64,000 nucleotides of DNA, taken from the NCBI RefSeq assembly GCF_030657435.1, contig NZ_JAUTWS010000022.1, positions 41,818-105,817 on the forward strand, in the 5' to 3' direction. Below are positions 8,561 through 18,100 of this stretch, in pieces. This DNA comes from Paracraurococcus lichenis. Its GTDB lineage: Bacteria > Pseudomonadota > Alphaproteobacteria > Acetobacterales > Acetobacteraceae. The translations under genes and the position numbers were made by a program. How positions within the stretch are numbered: the stretch's first letter is position 1; each line of letters begins with the position of its first letter. The notes beneath the pieces are model-generated. The model was given only the letters and a program-made list of their open reading frames with translations, had not been told where the DNA came from and searched no databases.

Positions 8561-9313
8561 TCAGGGATTTCGAAATACGAATTGCCAGGCCCAAGGTAGC
8601 ACGCCGAGGCGGCTATGAAGGGCGGCGAGGCCCCGGACGGCTTTAGGAATGGCCGAAACCGGATAATTGAAATTCTGCACCAAAACAATCTCGAAGCCAA
8701 GTTCCTCCGCAATCCGGCGCATATGATTTATGGTGACAATAAAGAAATGGGCCTTCTTGAAATCCCAGCCCGTTGGCGTCAGGCGCCAGTAAAGCGGCTG
8801 CAGCTTGGTCGGAACATAGCCAAACAAAGGTAGCCGGCTGTGCGATTCTATAGGGAAATAAGGATTCGGCAACTGTCCGACCAAGATGCCGCCCGGACGA
8901 AGAACGCGCTTGATTTCCTTCATGGTTGGAACCCGCCATTCCGGGCTCACATGCTCGAAGACATTGATGAAGGTCACGCAGTCGAACGACTGATCCTCGA
9001 AGGGCATGTCGTGGCCAAAGGACGGGAAGAGCTCAACACCTTGGTCTGAGACGGCATGCTCTGAAATATCGGGATCGATGGCTCGCCATGTCATGTCAGT
9101 CAGGACCGCGAACCGGTCGGTCAGGCCGCCAAGCTCGGCACCTACGTCCAGCGCCGCCTGCGCATTGGCTGGCTTATAAGTCTCAATCAGATCACAAATG
9201 GTATGTACAAGAGTAGTGTTCCGCGCCTCCCATTCTTCGGGCGACTGCAACAGACCGCGGCCCGCAAGGGCGTCTGTAGATTGCTGCGTACCTTTCATAT
9301 CAATCGTGTTCAT
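8561..9313 (-). CDS. Class I SAM-dependent methyltransferase
   Basis: 250 aa with a GAGAGGAC ribosome site. The SAM-binding motif I is AALDVGAELGGLTD, and motif II/III region reads DQSFDCVTFINVFEHV, followed by KEIKRVLRPGGILVGQLPNP, the Methyltransf_11 pattern. The C-terminal half is less typical. Base composition is clearly lower in GC than the neighbours and it sits next to an IS701 remnant, so it was probably acquired. Such genes often travel with glycan clusters, as with the pyruvyl transferase at the window edge. Substrate unknown. Confidence 0.85.
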   Translation of the reverse strand: MNTIDMKGTQQSTDALAGRGLLQSPEEWEARNTTLVHTICDLIETYKPANAQAALDVGAELGGLTDRFAVLTDMTWRAIDPDISEHAVSDQGVELFPSFGHDMPFEDQSFDCVTFINVFEHVSPEWRVPTMKEIKRVLRPGGILVGQLPNPYFPIESHSRLPLFGYVPTKLQPLYWRLTPTGWDFKKAHFFIVTINHMRRIAEELGFEIVLVQNFNYPVSAIPKAVRGLAALHSRLGVLPWAWQFVFRNP

Positions 9314-9758
9314 CGAGTCCTCTCATTGATTCCCGGCCCGAACGCGAGGTCACCCGGAACAGGTCATAGTCACCAGCCGGTTATTATCAATAGTATGCAA
9401 ACAACTGACGAGTCATGGGAGCGATCACTGCGAACGCAGACCGCGGCAGCGTCACCGTGAAAAATGCACGGCTGATAATCGTTAGCGGCATAAGCTCTGA
9501 ATGCCTAGCGGTTGCCACCCGTCTCCGTTTGTCACTGCCGCTTCTCCTTAGAAATTTTGCGTGATCAATCGTCAGTGGTTTGGTTCTGCATGGGGTATTT
9601 GCGCATCACGATATGCAGCCCCGGCGGCAGCATCGCTGAGAGGACGGTGGATGGCCCATTCATCGGGGCATCGAACTCATTCTCGGCTTGCTTTCCGGGC
9701 GACGAATTCAAGTCAGGGCGAGTTCGTCAACGGGCTGCCATGGCCTTTGCGAGGGCAC
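9314..9758. other. AT-richer spacer without recognised gene
   Basis: 445 bp of lower GC than the surroundings. A short minus-strand open stretch (about 9563-9716, ending in YPMQNQTTDD) looks faintly protein-like but lacks a recognisable start or family. I see no tRNA or clear promoter. It is probably part of the same acquired segment as the methyltransferase. Confidence 0.4.
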
Positions 9759-10013
9759 TCAATCGCCCGGAGCATTCTCGCGGCACGCGCTCGGCGCCTG
9801 GATGCTCTCGCCGGGACTCGCGGCCACCGCCTCCCGCGCCAGCCGGATCGCCTCGGCCAGCACCGCCGCATCGCCGATATGATTGGCCAGCAGCAGCACC
9901 AGCGCGGCGTCGAGTTGCCGCGACCTCGCCTCGTCCAGGTCGCGATGCGCCTCCATCAGCGCGGCATAGAAGCCGTCGGGATCGGCGAGGCGGGGCTCGG
10001 TGGCGAGGCTCAT
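9759..10013 (-). CDS. DUF2783 family small protein
   Basis: 84 aa, acidic and helical, with DPDGFYAALMEAHRDLDE and ALVLLLANHIGD, which matches the DUF2783 family found next to flavin monooxygenases. Its ATG overlaps the upstream monooxygenase stop (ATGA), so the two are coupled, and a helper or subunit role is the usual guess. The last 15 or so residues (ending in CRENAPGD) are encoded by a sequence resembling the hairpin at 1285-1318, so the native C-terminus may have been altered by repeat insertion. Confidence 0.75.
   Translation of the reverse strand: MSLATEPRLADPDGFYAALMEAHRDLDEARSRQLDAALVLLLANHIGDAAVLAEAIRLAREAVAASPGESIQAPSACRENAPGD
9769..9806 (-). repeat. Partial relative of the 1285-1318 hairpin
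   Basis: GGAGCATTCTCGCG followed by a GC-rich loop and GGATGCTCTCG resembles 1283-1318 (GGAGCATTCTCGCG...CGCGAGAATGC), but the second arm is degenerate. It lies inside the 3' end of the DUF2783 gene. Confidence 0.4.
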
Positions 10014-11674
10014 GCGGTCTTCCCCATGGCGCGGTCGCGGGCGGCGGCGATGGCGGCGGGATCGGGTGCGGCGAACCGCGCCGCCACATGCTGGTCCGGC
10101 CGCAGCAGCACCGCCTGCCCGGGCGAGAGGCCCCAGCGGCGGGCGACGAGGCCGGCATGGTCCTGCAGCGCGCCGGTCGTCTCCGTCTCCCCCACCACCA
10201 CCCGCGCCATGCCCGCGGGCGGCACGGGCGGCGGCGCGCCCTGCCCGGCGAGCGCCAGCAGGGTGAAGCCATCGCCCACTCCCGGGCTACCGAGATGCCG
10301 CAGCAGCCAGTCCGGCCGGCCGCGGTCGAGCACCGGCGCGTCGACCGCCGGGGCGCCCGGCGGCAGCGGGCTCTCCTCCCCGCCCGGGGTGTTCAGCGGG
10401 CTGCCGCGCAGCACCGCGGGGCGCGACAGCCGCCCGGAATTGACCAGCGGCCGCGCCAGGGCGTGCCGCGCCGAGAGGGCGAGCACGGCATCCCGCCAGG
10501 CCCGCGCCGCCGCGTTCTTCGGGGTGATGAAGTCGGTGCTGCGCGTCGAGTTCAGGATGTTCTCGTCCGCGGCTGGGATGCGCTCGGCATCGTAGCTGTC
10601 GAGCAGCGCCTCCGGTCCCTCCCCCGCCAGCACCGCGGCGAGCTTCCAGGCCAGGTTGTCGGCATCCTGCACGCCGCCATTGCCGCCGCGCGCGCCGAAG
10701 GGGCTGACCTGGTGCGCGGCATCGCCCGCGAAGAGGATGCGCCCGTGCCGGAAACGCTCCAGCCGGCGGCAGCGGAAGGTGTAGACGCTGACCCAGTCGA
10801 GCTTGAAGGGCACCTCCGGCCCCAGCATCTGCGCGACGCGGGCGCGGACGCGCTCGGGGCGCTTCTCCTCCTCCGGGTCGGCGTCCCAGCCGAGCTGGAA
10901 GTCGATCCGCCAGACATCGTCGGGCTGCTTGTGCAGCAGCACGGATTGGCCGGGATGGAAGGGCGGGTCGAACCAGAAGCGCCGCTCCGCGGGGAAGGGC
11001 ACCCGCATGACGATGTCGGCGATCAGGAAGCGGTCGCGGAAGACCTGGCCGAGGAAGGGCAGGCCGAGCTGCTCCCGCACCAGGCTGCGGGCGCCGTCGC
11101 AGGCGAGCAGCCATTGCGCGTGCAGACGATAGGGACCATCCGGCGTCTCGACCGAGAGCAGGGCGCCGTCCGCCCGGTTCTCCACCGCCGCCACCCTGTT
11201 GCGCCAGCGCAGGTCGACAAGGCCCGTCGCGGCGCAGGCCGCGACCAGCCATTCCTCGGCGTAGTATTGCTGCAGGTTCACGAAGGCCGGGTATTCATGC
11301 CCCTGCTCGGGCAGCAGGTCGAAGGCATAGGCCTCCCGGTCCTGGACATAGACGCGGCCGGTGTTCCAGGTGATTCCCTTGGCGAGGAAGCGGTCGCCGA
11401 GGCCGAGCCGGCCATAGATCTCGAGCGTGCGCTTGGCGAAGCAGATGGCGCGGCTGCCGATGGAGACGGTGTCGTCCTCGTCCAGCAGGACGGAGGGCGT
11501 GCCGCGGCGGGCGAGGTCGAGGGCGAGGGTCAGCCCGACCAGGCCGCCGCCGGCGATGACGACGGACGCCTCCTCCGGCGCGGTGCGCCCGACCGCCGCC
11601 GGGCGGCGATAGGGGAAGCGCGGGTTGTCGTAGGTCCGCGGCATGGCGTCAGGCCCGCCCTGCCGTCGCGCCAT
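10010..11674 (-). CDS. FAD-dependent aromatic monooxygenase (PheA/TfdB, MhpA-like)
   Basis: 554 aa as drawn; an internal ATG at 11644 (MPRTYDNPRF) is an equally good start. The Rossmann motif is VVIAGGGLVGLTLALDLARR, the DG motif is LACDGARSLVRE, and the second FAD site is FAGDAAHQVSPFGARGGNGG. These define group A flavoprotein hydroxylases with a C-terminal thioredoxin-like domain, as in phenol or 3-hydroxyphenylpropionate hydroxylases. It would insert one oxygen into a phenolic substrate using NAD(P)H. It is coupled by ATGA overlap to the DUF2783 gene. No ring-cleavage enzyme is adjacent, so the substrate stays open. Confidence 0.88.
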   Translation of the reverse strand: MARRQGGPDAMPRTYDNPRFPYRRPAAVGRTAPEEASVVIAGGGLVGLTLALDLARRGTPSVLLDEDDTVSIGSRAICFAKRTLEIYGRLGLGDRFLAKGITWNTGRVYVQDREAYAFDLLPEQGHEYPAFVNLQQYYAEEWLVAACAATGLVDLRWRNRVAAVENRADGALLSVETPDGPYRLHAQWLLACDGARSLVREQLGLPFLGQVFRDRFLIADIVMRVPFPAERRFWFDPPFHPGQSVLLHKQPDDVWRIDFQLGWDADPEEEKRPERVRARVAQMLGPEVPFKLDWVSVYTFRCRRLERFRHGRILFAGDAAHQVSPFGARGGNGGVQDADNLAWKLAAVLAGEGPEALLDSYDAERIPAADENILNSTRSTDFITPKNAAARAWRDAVLALSARHALARPLVNSGRLSRPAVLRGSPLNTPGGEESPLPPGAPAVDAPVLDRGRPDWLLRHLGSPGVGDGFTLLALAGQGAPPPVPPAGMARVVVGETETTGALQDHAGLVARRWGLSPGQAVLLRPDQHVAARFAAPDPAAIAAARDRAMGKTA

Positions 11675-11987
11675 GCGGGATGCCGGCCGAGCGCGGCATG
11701 ATCGATTCCTCCTCCCCAGCCTCCTCCCGCCAGGCTCCGGCGGGTGCCGGGCAGTCTAACCCGGACGGGGCGGGTTGCGGCATCCTGCACGGCGCCGCCC
11801 GAGATGGGGCGCGGCGCGGGGCGCACTGTCAGGTTGCGAAATGGCTTGTTAAGCAAATCTGCCGAGGTTTGCGCCCGGACATGAACCTCAGCAGGCTTTC
11901 GTCCGAATGGCCCGGCCCACACATGCTTGCTGCGGGCCGGGCCTCGAAAGCCTGCCGAGGCTGCGGCCCCGCCGAAGGAGGTTCCCC
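11675..11987. other. Divergent spacer containing repeat copy 3
   Basis: 313 bp between the divergent monooxygenase and the secreted tandem-domain gene. It must hold both promoters, none of which I can place firmly. It contains the third two-hairpin repeat, and a strong AAGGAGG ribosome site just before 11988. Confidence 0.5.
11849..11943 (+). repeat. Two-hairpin repeat, copy 3
   Basis: TTAAGCAAATC...GAGGTTTGC forms the first stem, the linker keeps AACCTCAGCAGGCTTTCG, and the second stem is GGCCCGGCCC/GGGCCGGGCC. That stem differs from copies 1 and 2 on both sides yet still pairs. Here the element lies in a 5' leader region rather than at a gene end. Confidence 0.7.
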
Positions 11988-12611
11988 ATGCTGCGTCGCG
12001 CGCTGACGGCCGGGCTGCCCGGCCTGCTGGTCCTGGCGGCCCTCGCCCCCGCCGCCCCGGCCCAGAGCAACGACCCGTCCTTCAGGATCGTCAACAACAC
12101 GTCGAACGTCATCAACGAGGTCTATGCCTCCCCCAGCGCGCAGCAGAGCTGGGGTCATGACCGGCTGGGCTCGGAGGTGGTGCCGCCCGGCGGCCGGCAG
12201 GTCGTCCGCCTGCCGCAGGACGGCACCTGCCTCTACGATGTCCGCGTCGTCTACCAGGGCACGGCCCCGGCGGAGGAGCGACGGAACGTCAATACCTGCG
12301 CCCTCACGGACCTCGTCTTCGGTGGCGGCGGCGCAGCGCCGCGGGAGGCGCGGCAGGGCAACCCGTCCTTCAACCTGGTGAACCAGAGCGGACGGGTGAT
12401 CGAGCAGTTCTACGCTTCGCCCAGCAGCCAGCGGAACTGGGGCCCGGACCGGCTGGGAGACAACACGATGGTGCCGTCCGGGCAATACTACGCCATCCGC
12501 CTGCCGCAGGGCGAATGCAGCTACGACATCCGGGTGGTCTGGCAGGGCGGCCAGGAGCAGGAGCGGCGGAACGTCAATACCTGCACGCTGACCAACTACG
12601 TGGTGCGGTGA
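11988..12611 (+). CDS. Secreted protein with two tandem copies of an uncharacterised domain
   Basis: 207 aa from an ATG with an ideal AAGGAGG site. A signal peptide (residues about 1-25, ending APAQS) is followed by two homologous domains of about 75 residues. Each begins SF-x-(I/L)-VN, continues with YASPS-x-Q-x-(S/N)-WG-x-DRLG, then a hydrophobic RLPQ-x-(T/E)-C segment, (L/S)YD(V/I)RVV, and ends RRNVNTC. Each copy thus holds two conserved Cys, which could form one disulfide. I recognise no named function. Location is periplasmic or extracellular. Confidence 0.8.
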   Translation: MLRRALTAGLPGLLVLAALAPAAPAQSNDPSFRIVNNTSNVINEVYASPSAQQSWGHDRLGSEVVPPGGRQVVRLPQDGTCLYDVRVVYQGTAPAEERRNVNTCALTDLVFGGGGAAPREARQGNPSFNLVNQSGRVIEQFYASPSSQRNWGPDRLGDNTMVPSGQYYAIRLPQGECSYDIRVVWQGGQEQERRNVNTCTLTNYVVR

Positions 12612-12616
12612 CGGCC

Positions 12617-12642
12617 CCGCCCGCGGCGCCGGCCGCGGGCGG
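12617..12642. terminator. Bidirectional hairpin between convergent genes
   Basis: CCGCCCGCGG-CGCCGG-CCGCGGGCGG, a perfect 10-bp stem with a 6-nt loop, sits in the 43-bp gap between converging genes. There is no T-tract, so this is a probable but not classical terminator. Confidence 0.5.
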
Positions 12643-12654
12643 AACCCGTCGCCT

Positions 12655-15009
12655 CTACGCCGCCTTGGCCCCGGCGATCGCCTTCCACACCGCTTCCGGC
12701 GTCGCCGGCATGTCGATGTGCTGCACGCCGACCGTGGACAGCGCATCCACCAGCGCATTCATCATCGCCGGCGGGGAACCGACGGCACCCGCCTCGCCCG
12801 CGCCCTTGACGCCGAGCGGATTGGTCTCGCAGGGCACCTCGATCAGGTCCACCTCGATATCCGGCAGGTCCTCCGCCCGCGGCAGGGCGTAGTCCATGAA
12901 GGAGGCCGAGAGGAGCTGGCCGCTCTCCGGGTCGTAGGCCGTGCGCTCATGCACCGCCTGGCCGATGCCCTGCGCCACGCCGCCATGCACCTGGCCGCGC
13001 ACGATCAGCGGGTTGATGGCATGGCCCACGTCATCGACCACGATGTAGCGCGGCACGGTGATCAGGCCGGTATCGGGATCGACCTCCACCTCGGCGATGT
13101 GGCAGCCGTTCGGGAAGGTGTGCGACTTGATCTCCGCCACCTCGGCGGCGTCGAGCAGCGTCGCCGGCTCGCCCCGCGCCGCCCGCTCCTTCTGGATGCG
13201 GGCGAGGTCGAGGATGCCGACGCCGCGGTCGGTGCCGACCACGCTGAACCTGCCGCCCGCGCCACCGCCGAAGCCGCCAGGGGCGAACTCGATATCGGCG
13301 ACCGCCGCTTCCAGATGCTCGGAGGCCGCCTGCTTGCCCTTCTCGATCACCGTCGCGGTGGTCAGCAGGATCGCCTGCCCCTCGGAATAGAGGCTGCGCG
13401 CGCCGCCGGTGCCGCCGCCATCGGGGATCTCGTCGGAATCGCCCTGGATGATCCGGATGCGGTCCATCGGGATGCCGAGCTCATTGGAGGTGAGCATGGC
13501 ATAGGCCGTCTCATGCCCCTGGCCGGTGCTCTGCGTGCCGACCAGGACCTCGGCGAAGCCGTCGGCGGCGAAGCGCACCTCGGCGCGCTCCGTCGGGCCG
13601 CCGCCGGTCGCCTCGAGGTAATAGGCGAGGCCGATGCCGCGCTTCTTGCCCTTCGCCTCGGAGGCCGCCCGCCGCGCCGCAAAGCCGGCCCAATCGGCCT
13701 TGGTCAGCGCCGCGTCCAGCACCGTCGGGAACTCGCCGCTGTCGTAGCGCTGCCCCATCGCCGTGACATAGGGCATGGCGCTCTGCGGCACCATGTTGCG
13801 CCGGCGCAGCTCCACGCGGTCGATGCCCAGCTCGCGCGCCGCGGCGTCGATCAGGCGCTCCACCACGTAGTTGCTCTCCGGCCGGCCCGCGCCGCGATAG
13901 GCATCGACCGGCACGGTATTGGTCAGCACGCCGATGACGCGGGCATGGATGGCCTGGAAGCCATAGACGCTGGCCAGCACCTTGGTGCCCGCCATCGTCG
14001 GGATCATGGGCGCGAAGGTATTCAGGTAGGCGCCCATATTGGCGTAGTTGCGGGTACGCAGCGCGAGGAACTTGCCGTCCTTGTCCACCGCCAGCTCGCC
14101 GAGGGTGATGTTGTCCCGGCCATGGGTGTCGGACTGGAAGGCCTCCGTCCGCTCGCTGACCCACTTCACAGGGCGCTTGAGGCGCCGCGCCGCCATGCAG
14201 ACGAGCGCGTATTCGGCATAGAGGTAGAGCTTCATGCCGAAGCCGCCGCCGACATCGGGGGTGACGACGCGGAACTTCTCGGGCGGCAGGTTGAAGACGT
14301 TGCCGGCCAGCAGGTTCTTCACCAGCCAGGAGCCCTGGGTGCCGCAGGTCAGGGTGAACTTCCCCTGCGCCGCGTCGTACTCGGCCAGCGCCGCGCGGCT
14401 TTCCATGGAGGCGACGACGACGCGGTTGTTCACCACCGTCAGCCGCGTGACATGGGCGGCGGACTTCACCAGCGCCTCGGCCTTGGCCTTGTCGCCGGTC
14501 TCCCAATCGAAGGCGATGTTGCTGGCGACGCCCTCCCAGACCTTCGGCGCGCCGGCCTCGTGCGCGGTGGCGAGGTCGGTGGCCGAGGGCAGGACCTCGT
14601 AGTCCACCACGACGGCCTCGGCCCCGTCGCGCGCCGCCTTGGCGTTCTCCGCCACCACGAAGGCGACGGCATCGCCCACGAAGCGCACGCGGTCCTCGGC
14701 CAGCGCGCCGCGCGGCGTCTCGGCCCTCGGGCTGCCATCCGAGTTCTTCAGCGGAATGACGCAGGGGATCTCGCCGAGACCCTCCTCCTTCCACTCCTTC
14801 GCCGTGATCACCGCCAGCACGCCGGGCACGGCCAGCGCCGGCGCGGTATCGATGGAGAGGATCTTCGCCGCGGCATGCGGGCTGCGCAGGACCACGCCAT
14901 GCGCCGCATCCGTCCTGACCGCGATGTCGTCGGTATAGCGGCCGCCGCCCTTGAGGAGCCGCGGATCCTCGATGCGCCGCAGCGGCTGGCTCAGCCCGAA
15001 CTTGGCCAT
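12655..15009 (-). CDS. Xanthine dehydrogenase family molybdopterin-binding subunit (CoxL-like, form II)
   Basis: 784 aa with a GGAGGG ribosome site. The N-terminal aldehyde oxidase/xanthine dehydrogenase a/b hammerhead domain starts at LRRIEDPRLLKGGGRYTDD. The molybdopterin-binding domain has PDVGGGFGMK, AYRGAGRPESNYVVE and the GVKGAGEAG segment holding the catalytic Glu. AYRGAGR places it in the form II (BMS) group rather than true form I CO dehydrogenase, which has AYxCSFR. It hydroxylates an unknown carbon substrate. The usual FAD (CoxM) and 2Fe-2S (CoxS) subunit genes are not adjacent, which is unusual; they must come from elsewhere if the enzyme is active. Confidence 0.9.
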   Translation of the reverse strand: MAKFGLSQPLRRIEDPRLLKGGGRYTDDIAVRTDAAHGVVLRSPHAAAKILSIDTAPALAVPGVLAVITAKEWKEEGLGEIPCVIPLKNSDGSPRAETPRGALAEDRVRFVGDAVAFVVAENAKAARDGAEAVVVDYEVLPSATDLATAHEAGAPKVWEGVASNIAFDWETGDKAKAEALVKSAAHVTRLTVVNNRVVVASMESRAALAEYDAAQGKFTLTCGTQGSWLVKNLLAGNVFNLPPEKFRVVTPDVGGGFGMKLYLYAEYALVCMAARRLKRPVKWVSERTEAFQSDTHGRDNITLGELAVDKDGKFLALRTRNYANMGAYLNTFAPMIPTMAGTKVLASVYGFQAIHARVIGVLTNTVPVDAYRGAGRPESNYVVERLIDAAARELGIDRVELRRRNMVPQSAMPYVTAMGQRYDSGEFPTVLDAALTKADWAGFAARRAASEAKGKKRGIGLAYYLEATGGGPTERAEVRFAADGFAEVLVGTQSTGQGHETAYAMLTSNELGIPMDRIRIIQGDSDEIPDGGGTGGARSLYSEGQAILLTTATVIEKGKQAASEHLEAAVADIEFAPGGFGGGAGGRFSVVGTDRGVGILDLARIQKERAARGEPATLLDAAEVAEIKSHTFPNGCHIAEVEVDPDTGLITVPRYIVVDDVGHAINPLIVRGQVHGGVAQGIGQAVHERTAYDPESGQLLSASFMDYALPRAEDLPDIEVDLIEVPCETNPLGVKGAGEAGAVGSPPAMMNALVDALSTVGVQHIDMPATPEAVWKAIAGAKAA

Positions 15010-15081
15010 GGGGCCCTCCCGTCTCTTGCGTTCGCCCCATCATCTGCGGAGGAAGGGGGCGGCGTGAAGGGGGAAAGGGCA

Positions 15082-15121
15082 GGAAAAGGCATTGTCCCCA
15101 TCCCGGCGGCGGGATGGGGAC
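15082..15121 (-). terminator. Intrinsic terminator of the RND operon
   Basis: On the minus strand a perfect 12-bp stem (15121-15110 with 15105-15094, GTCCCCATCCCG and its complement, loop of 4) is followed by AATGCC and then TTTTCC. It stands 18 bp after the pump stop codon. The T-tract is displaced from the stem, as in two other terminators here. Confidence 0.7.
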
Positions 15122-15139
15122 GGTTTCGTGACGCCTGCG

Positions 15140-18100
15140 CTACTTCGCCATCTCGGAGACGCGCTGGTCCGGCGCCGGGTGCGGGCTCTGCCCCGGGCCG
15201 CGGCTCGGCGGCTCGACCGGGCGCACGCCGAACCAGGACTTCACCTTCTCCCGCGTCCACTGGAAGGTCACGTAGAGCATCGGGATCATGAAGATGCCGA
15301 CCAGCGAGGCCGCGAGCATGCCGCCGAAGACCGGCGTGCCGACGGCGCGGCGCGACAGCATGGCCGCCCCCGTCGCCGTCACCAGCGGCAGCAGGCCGAG
15401 GCAGAAGGCGATCGAGGTCATCATGACGGCGCGGAACCGCAGCCGCGACCCTTCGATCGCTGCGTCGCGGATGGACATCCCGCGCTCCCGCGCATCCTTG
15501 GCGAATTCGATGATCAGGATGCCGTTCTTCGCCGCCAGCGCGATCAGCACGACGAGGCCGATCTGGGCATAGACGTCGAGGCTGAGGCCCGCGATCACGA
15601 TGGCGAGGAAGGAGCCGAGGCCGCCGACCACGACGGACATCAGCACCGGGATGGGAATGGTCCAGCTCTCGTACAGCGCCACCAGGAAGAGGTAGGCGAA
15701 GAGCACCGCGAGCGCGACCACGTAGATGGTCTGCCCGGCGGCCAACTTCTCCTGGTAGGCGGTGCCGGTCCATTCGAAGCTGTAGCCCGCCGGCAGCACG
15801 CGGGCCGAGAGCTGCTCCATGGCGGCGAGCGCATCGCCCGAGGAGACCCCGGCCTTGGGCGAGCCGTTGATCAGCACCGAGCGGTAGTTGTTGTAACGGC
15901 TGATGGTCTGCGGCCCGACCACGATGCGGATATCGGCCAGTGCCCGCAGCGGCACCATGACGCCGCTGCTGCTGCGGACCCGGATGCGCCAGATGTCGCT
16001 GATGTCGTCGCGGTCCTGCGCCTCCGCCTGGATGTTCACCTGCCAGGTGCGGCCGAAGAGGTTCAGGTCGTTGACGTAGTAGCCGCCGAGCGAGGCCTGC
16101 AGCGACTGGAAGATGGCGCTGATCGGCACGCCGAGGGCCTGCGCCTTGTCCCGGTCGACGTCGAGGAAGATCGAGGGGTTGGTGGCCGAGAAGGTGGAGA
16201 AGACCTGCTGCAGCCGGGGATCCTGGTTGGCGGCGACGACGAGGCCAAGCATGGCGCTGCCGAGTTCCGCCGGGTCGCGCCCCTGCAGGTCCTGCAACTG
16301 GTACTCGAAGCCGCCGCCGGTGCCGAGGCCGATGATGGGCGGCAGGTTGAAGGCGACGACATTGGCCGTGCGCACGCCGGCGCCGGCCCGGAAGACCCGG
16401 CCGATGGAGGCGAAGACCGAATCCGCCGGGTTGGTCCGCTGGTCGAAGGATTTCAGCCGCGCCACCATGAAGGCGGAGTTGGACTGCGCGCCCTGGTCGA
16501 TCAGCGAGAAGCCGACAATGGCGAGGACGTTCTCGACCGCCGGGATCTGCTTCAGGATGCCCTCCACCTGCTCCACCGCCGCGCGGGTGCGCGACAGGGA
16601 GGCCGCCTGCGGGAGCTGGACCTGGACGAAGAAGGTGCCCTGGTCCTCCTGCGGCAGGAAGCCCTGCGGCGTCTTCGAGCCGATGGTGAAGATGGCGAAG
16701 GCGAGGCCGGCGGTGACGGCGAGCGAGATGACCGCGACGCGCACCAGCCGCCGCACGACCGCGGCATAGCCGTCCCGCACCTTGTCGATGCCGCGCAGCA
16801 CATACTTGATCGGCCCGCGCTTCGGCCCGGTATGCCGGAGGAAGAGCACGCAGAGCGCGGGGGAGAGGGTCAGGGCGTTCATCGCCGAGATCACCATCGC
16901 CGCCGAGATCGTCACCGCGAACTGCCGGAACAGCACGCCGGAGAGGCCGGGGATGAAGGCGATCGGGACGAAGACCGAGAGCAGCACCAGCGTGATCGCG
17001 ATGATCGGCGCCGTGATCTCGTTCATCGCCTGCTTCACGGCCTGGTTCGGCGTCCAGTCCGGGTGCTCCTCCATCACCCGCTCGACATTCTCGACCACCA
17101 CGATGGCGTCGTCGACGACGATGCCGATCGCCAGCACCATCCCCAGCAGCGAAATGGTATTGGCGCTGTAGCCGATGGCGAGCAGGACGGCGAAGGACCC
17201 GATCAGGCTGACCGGCACCGCGATGGTCGGGATCAGCGTGGCGCGGAGCGAGCCGAGGAAGAGATAGACCACGATGACGACGAGGACGAAGGCCTCGAGC
17301 AGGGTCTTGATCACCTCCTGGATCGTGTCGACCACGAAGCTGGTGCTGTCATACAGCACCTGCGCCTTCAGCCCCTCGGGGAAGCGGGTGCCGAGCTCGT
17401 CCAGTGTCCGCCGCATGGCATTGGCGACGGTGACCGCATTGGCGCCGGGCGAGAGATAGACGCCCATGGTCACCGCCGGCTGGCCGTTCAGGCGGCTGAC
17501 CGTGTCCATGCTCTGGGCGCCGAGCTCGACCCGCGCGACGTCGCGGATCCGCAGGACCGAGCCGTCCGGGTTGGCGCGGATGACGATGTTGCCGAACTGC
17601 TCCGGCGTCACCAGCCGCCCGAGGGTCTGGATATTGATCTGGAACTGCTGGGTGTCCGGGATCGGCTGGGCGCCGATGCGGCCGACGGCCGCCTGGACGT
17701 TCTGGCTCTGGATCGCCGTGATCAGGTCCTGCGGCGTCAGGTTCAGGTTGGTCAGGCGGTCGATCTCGTACCAGACCCGCATCGAGTAGTCGAGCCGGCC
17801 GAACAGGTTCACCTGGCCGACGCCCGGCACGCGGGCCATGCGGTCGATCATGTTGATCGTCGCGTAGTTCGACAGGAAGACCGGGTTGTGGTCCGGGTTG
17901 GTCGAGGTCAGCGCGATGAACTGCAGGACCGAGGAGGACTGCTTGCGCACGATCAGGCCGGCGCGCTGCACCTCCTGCGGCAGGCGGGCGATGTTGGCCT
18001 GGATGCGGTTGTTGACGTTGACGGTGTTGATGTCGCCGTTGGTGCCGAGGGCGAAGCTGACCGAGAGCTGGTAGGACCCGTCATTGGCGCTGTTCGAGCG

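Noticed and set aside
12718..15291. 857-residue plus-strand open frame
   Set aside because: Antisense shadow of the molybdenum hydroxylase subunit.
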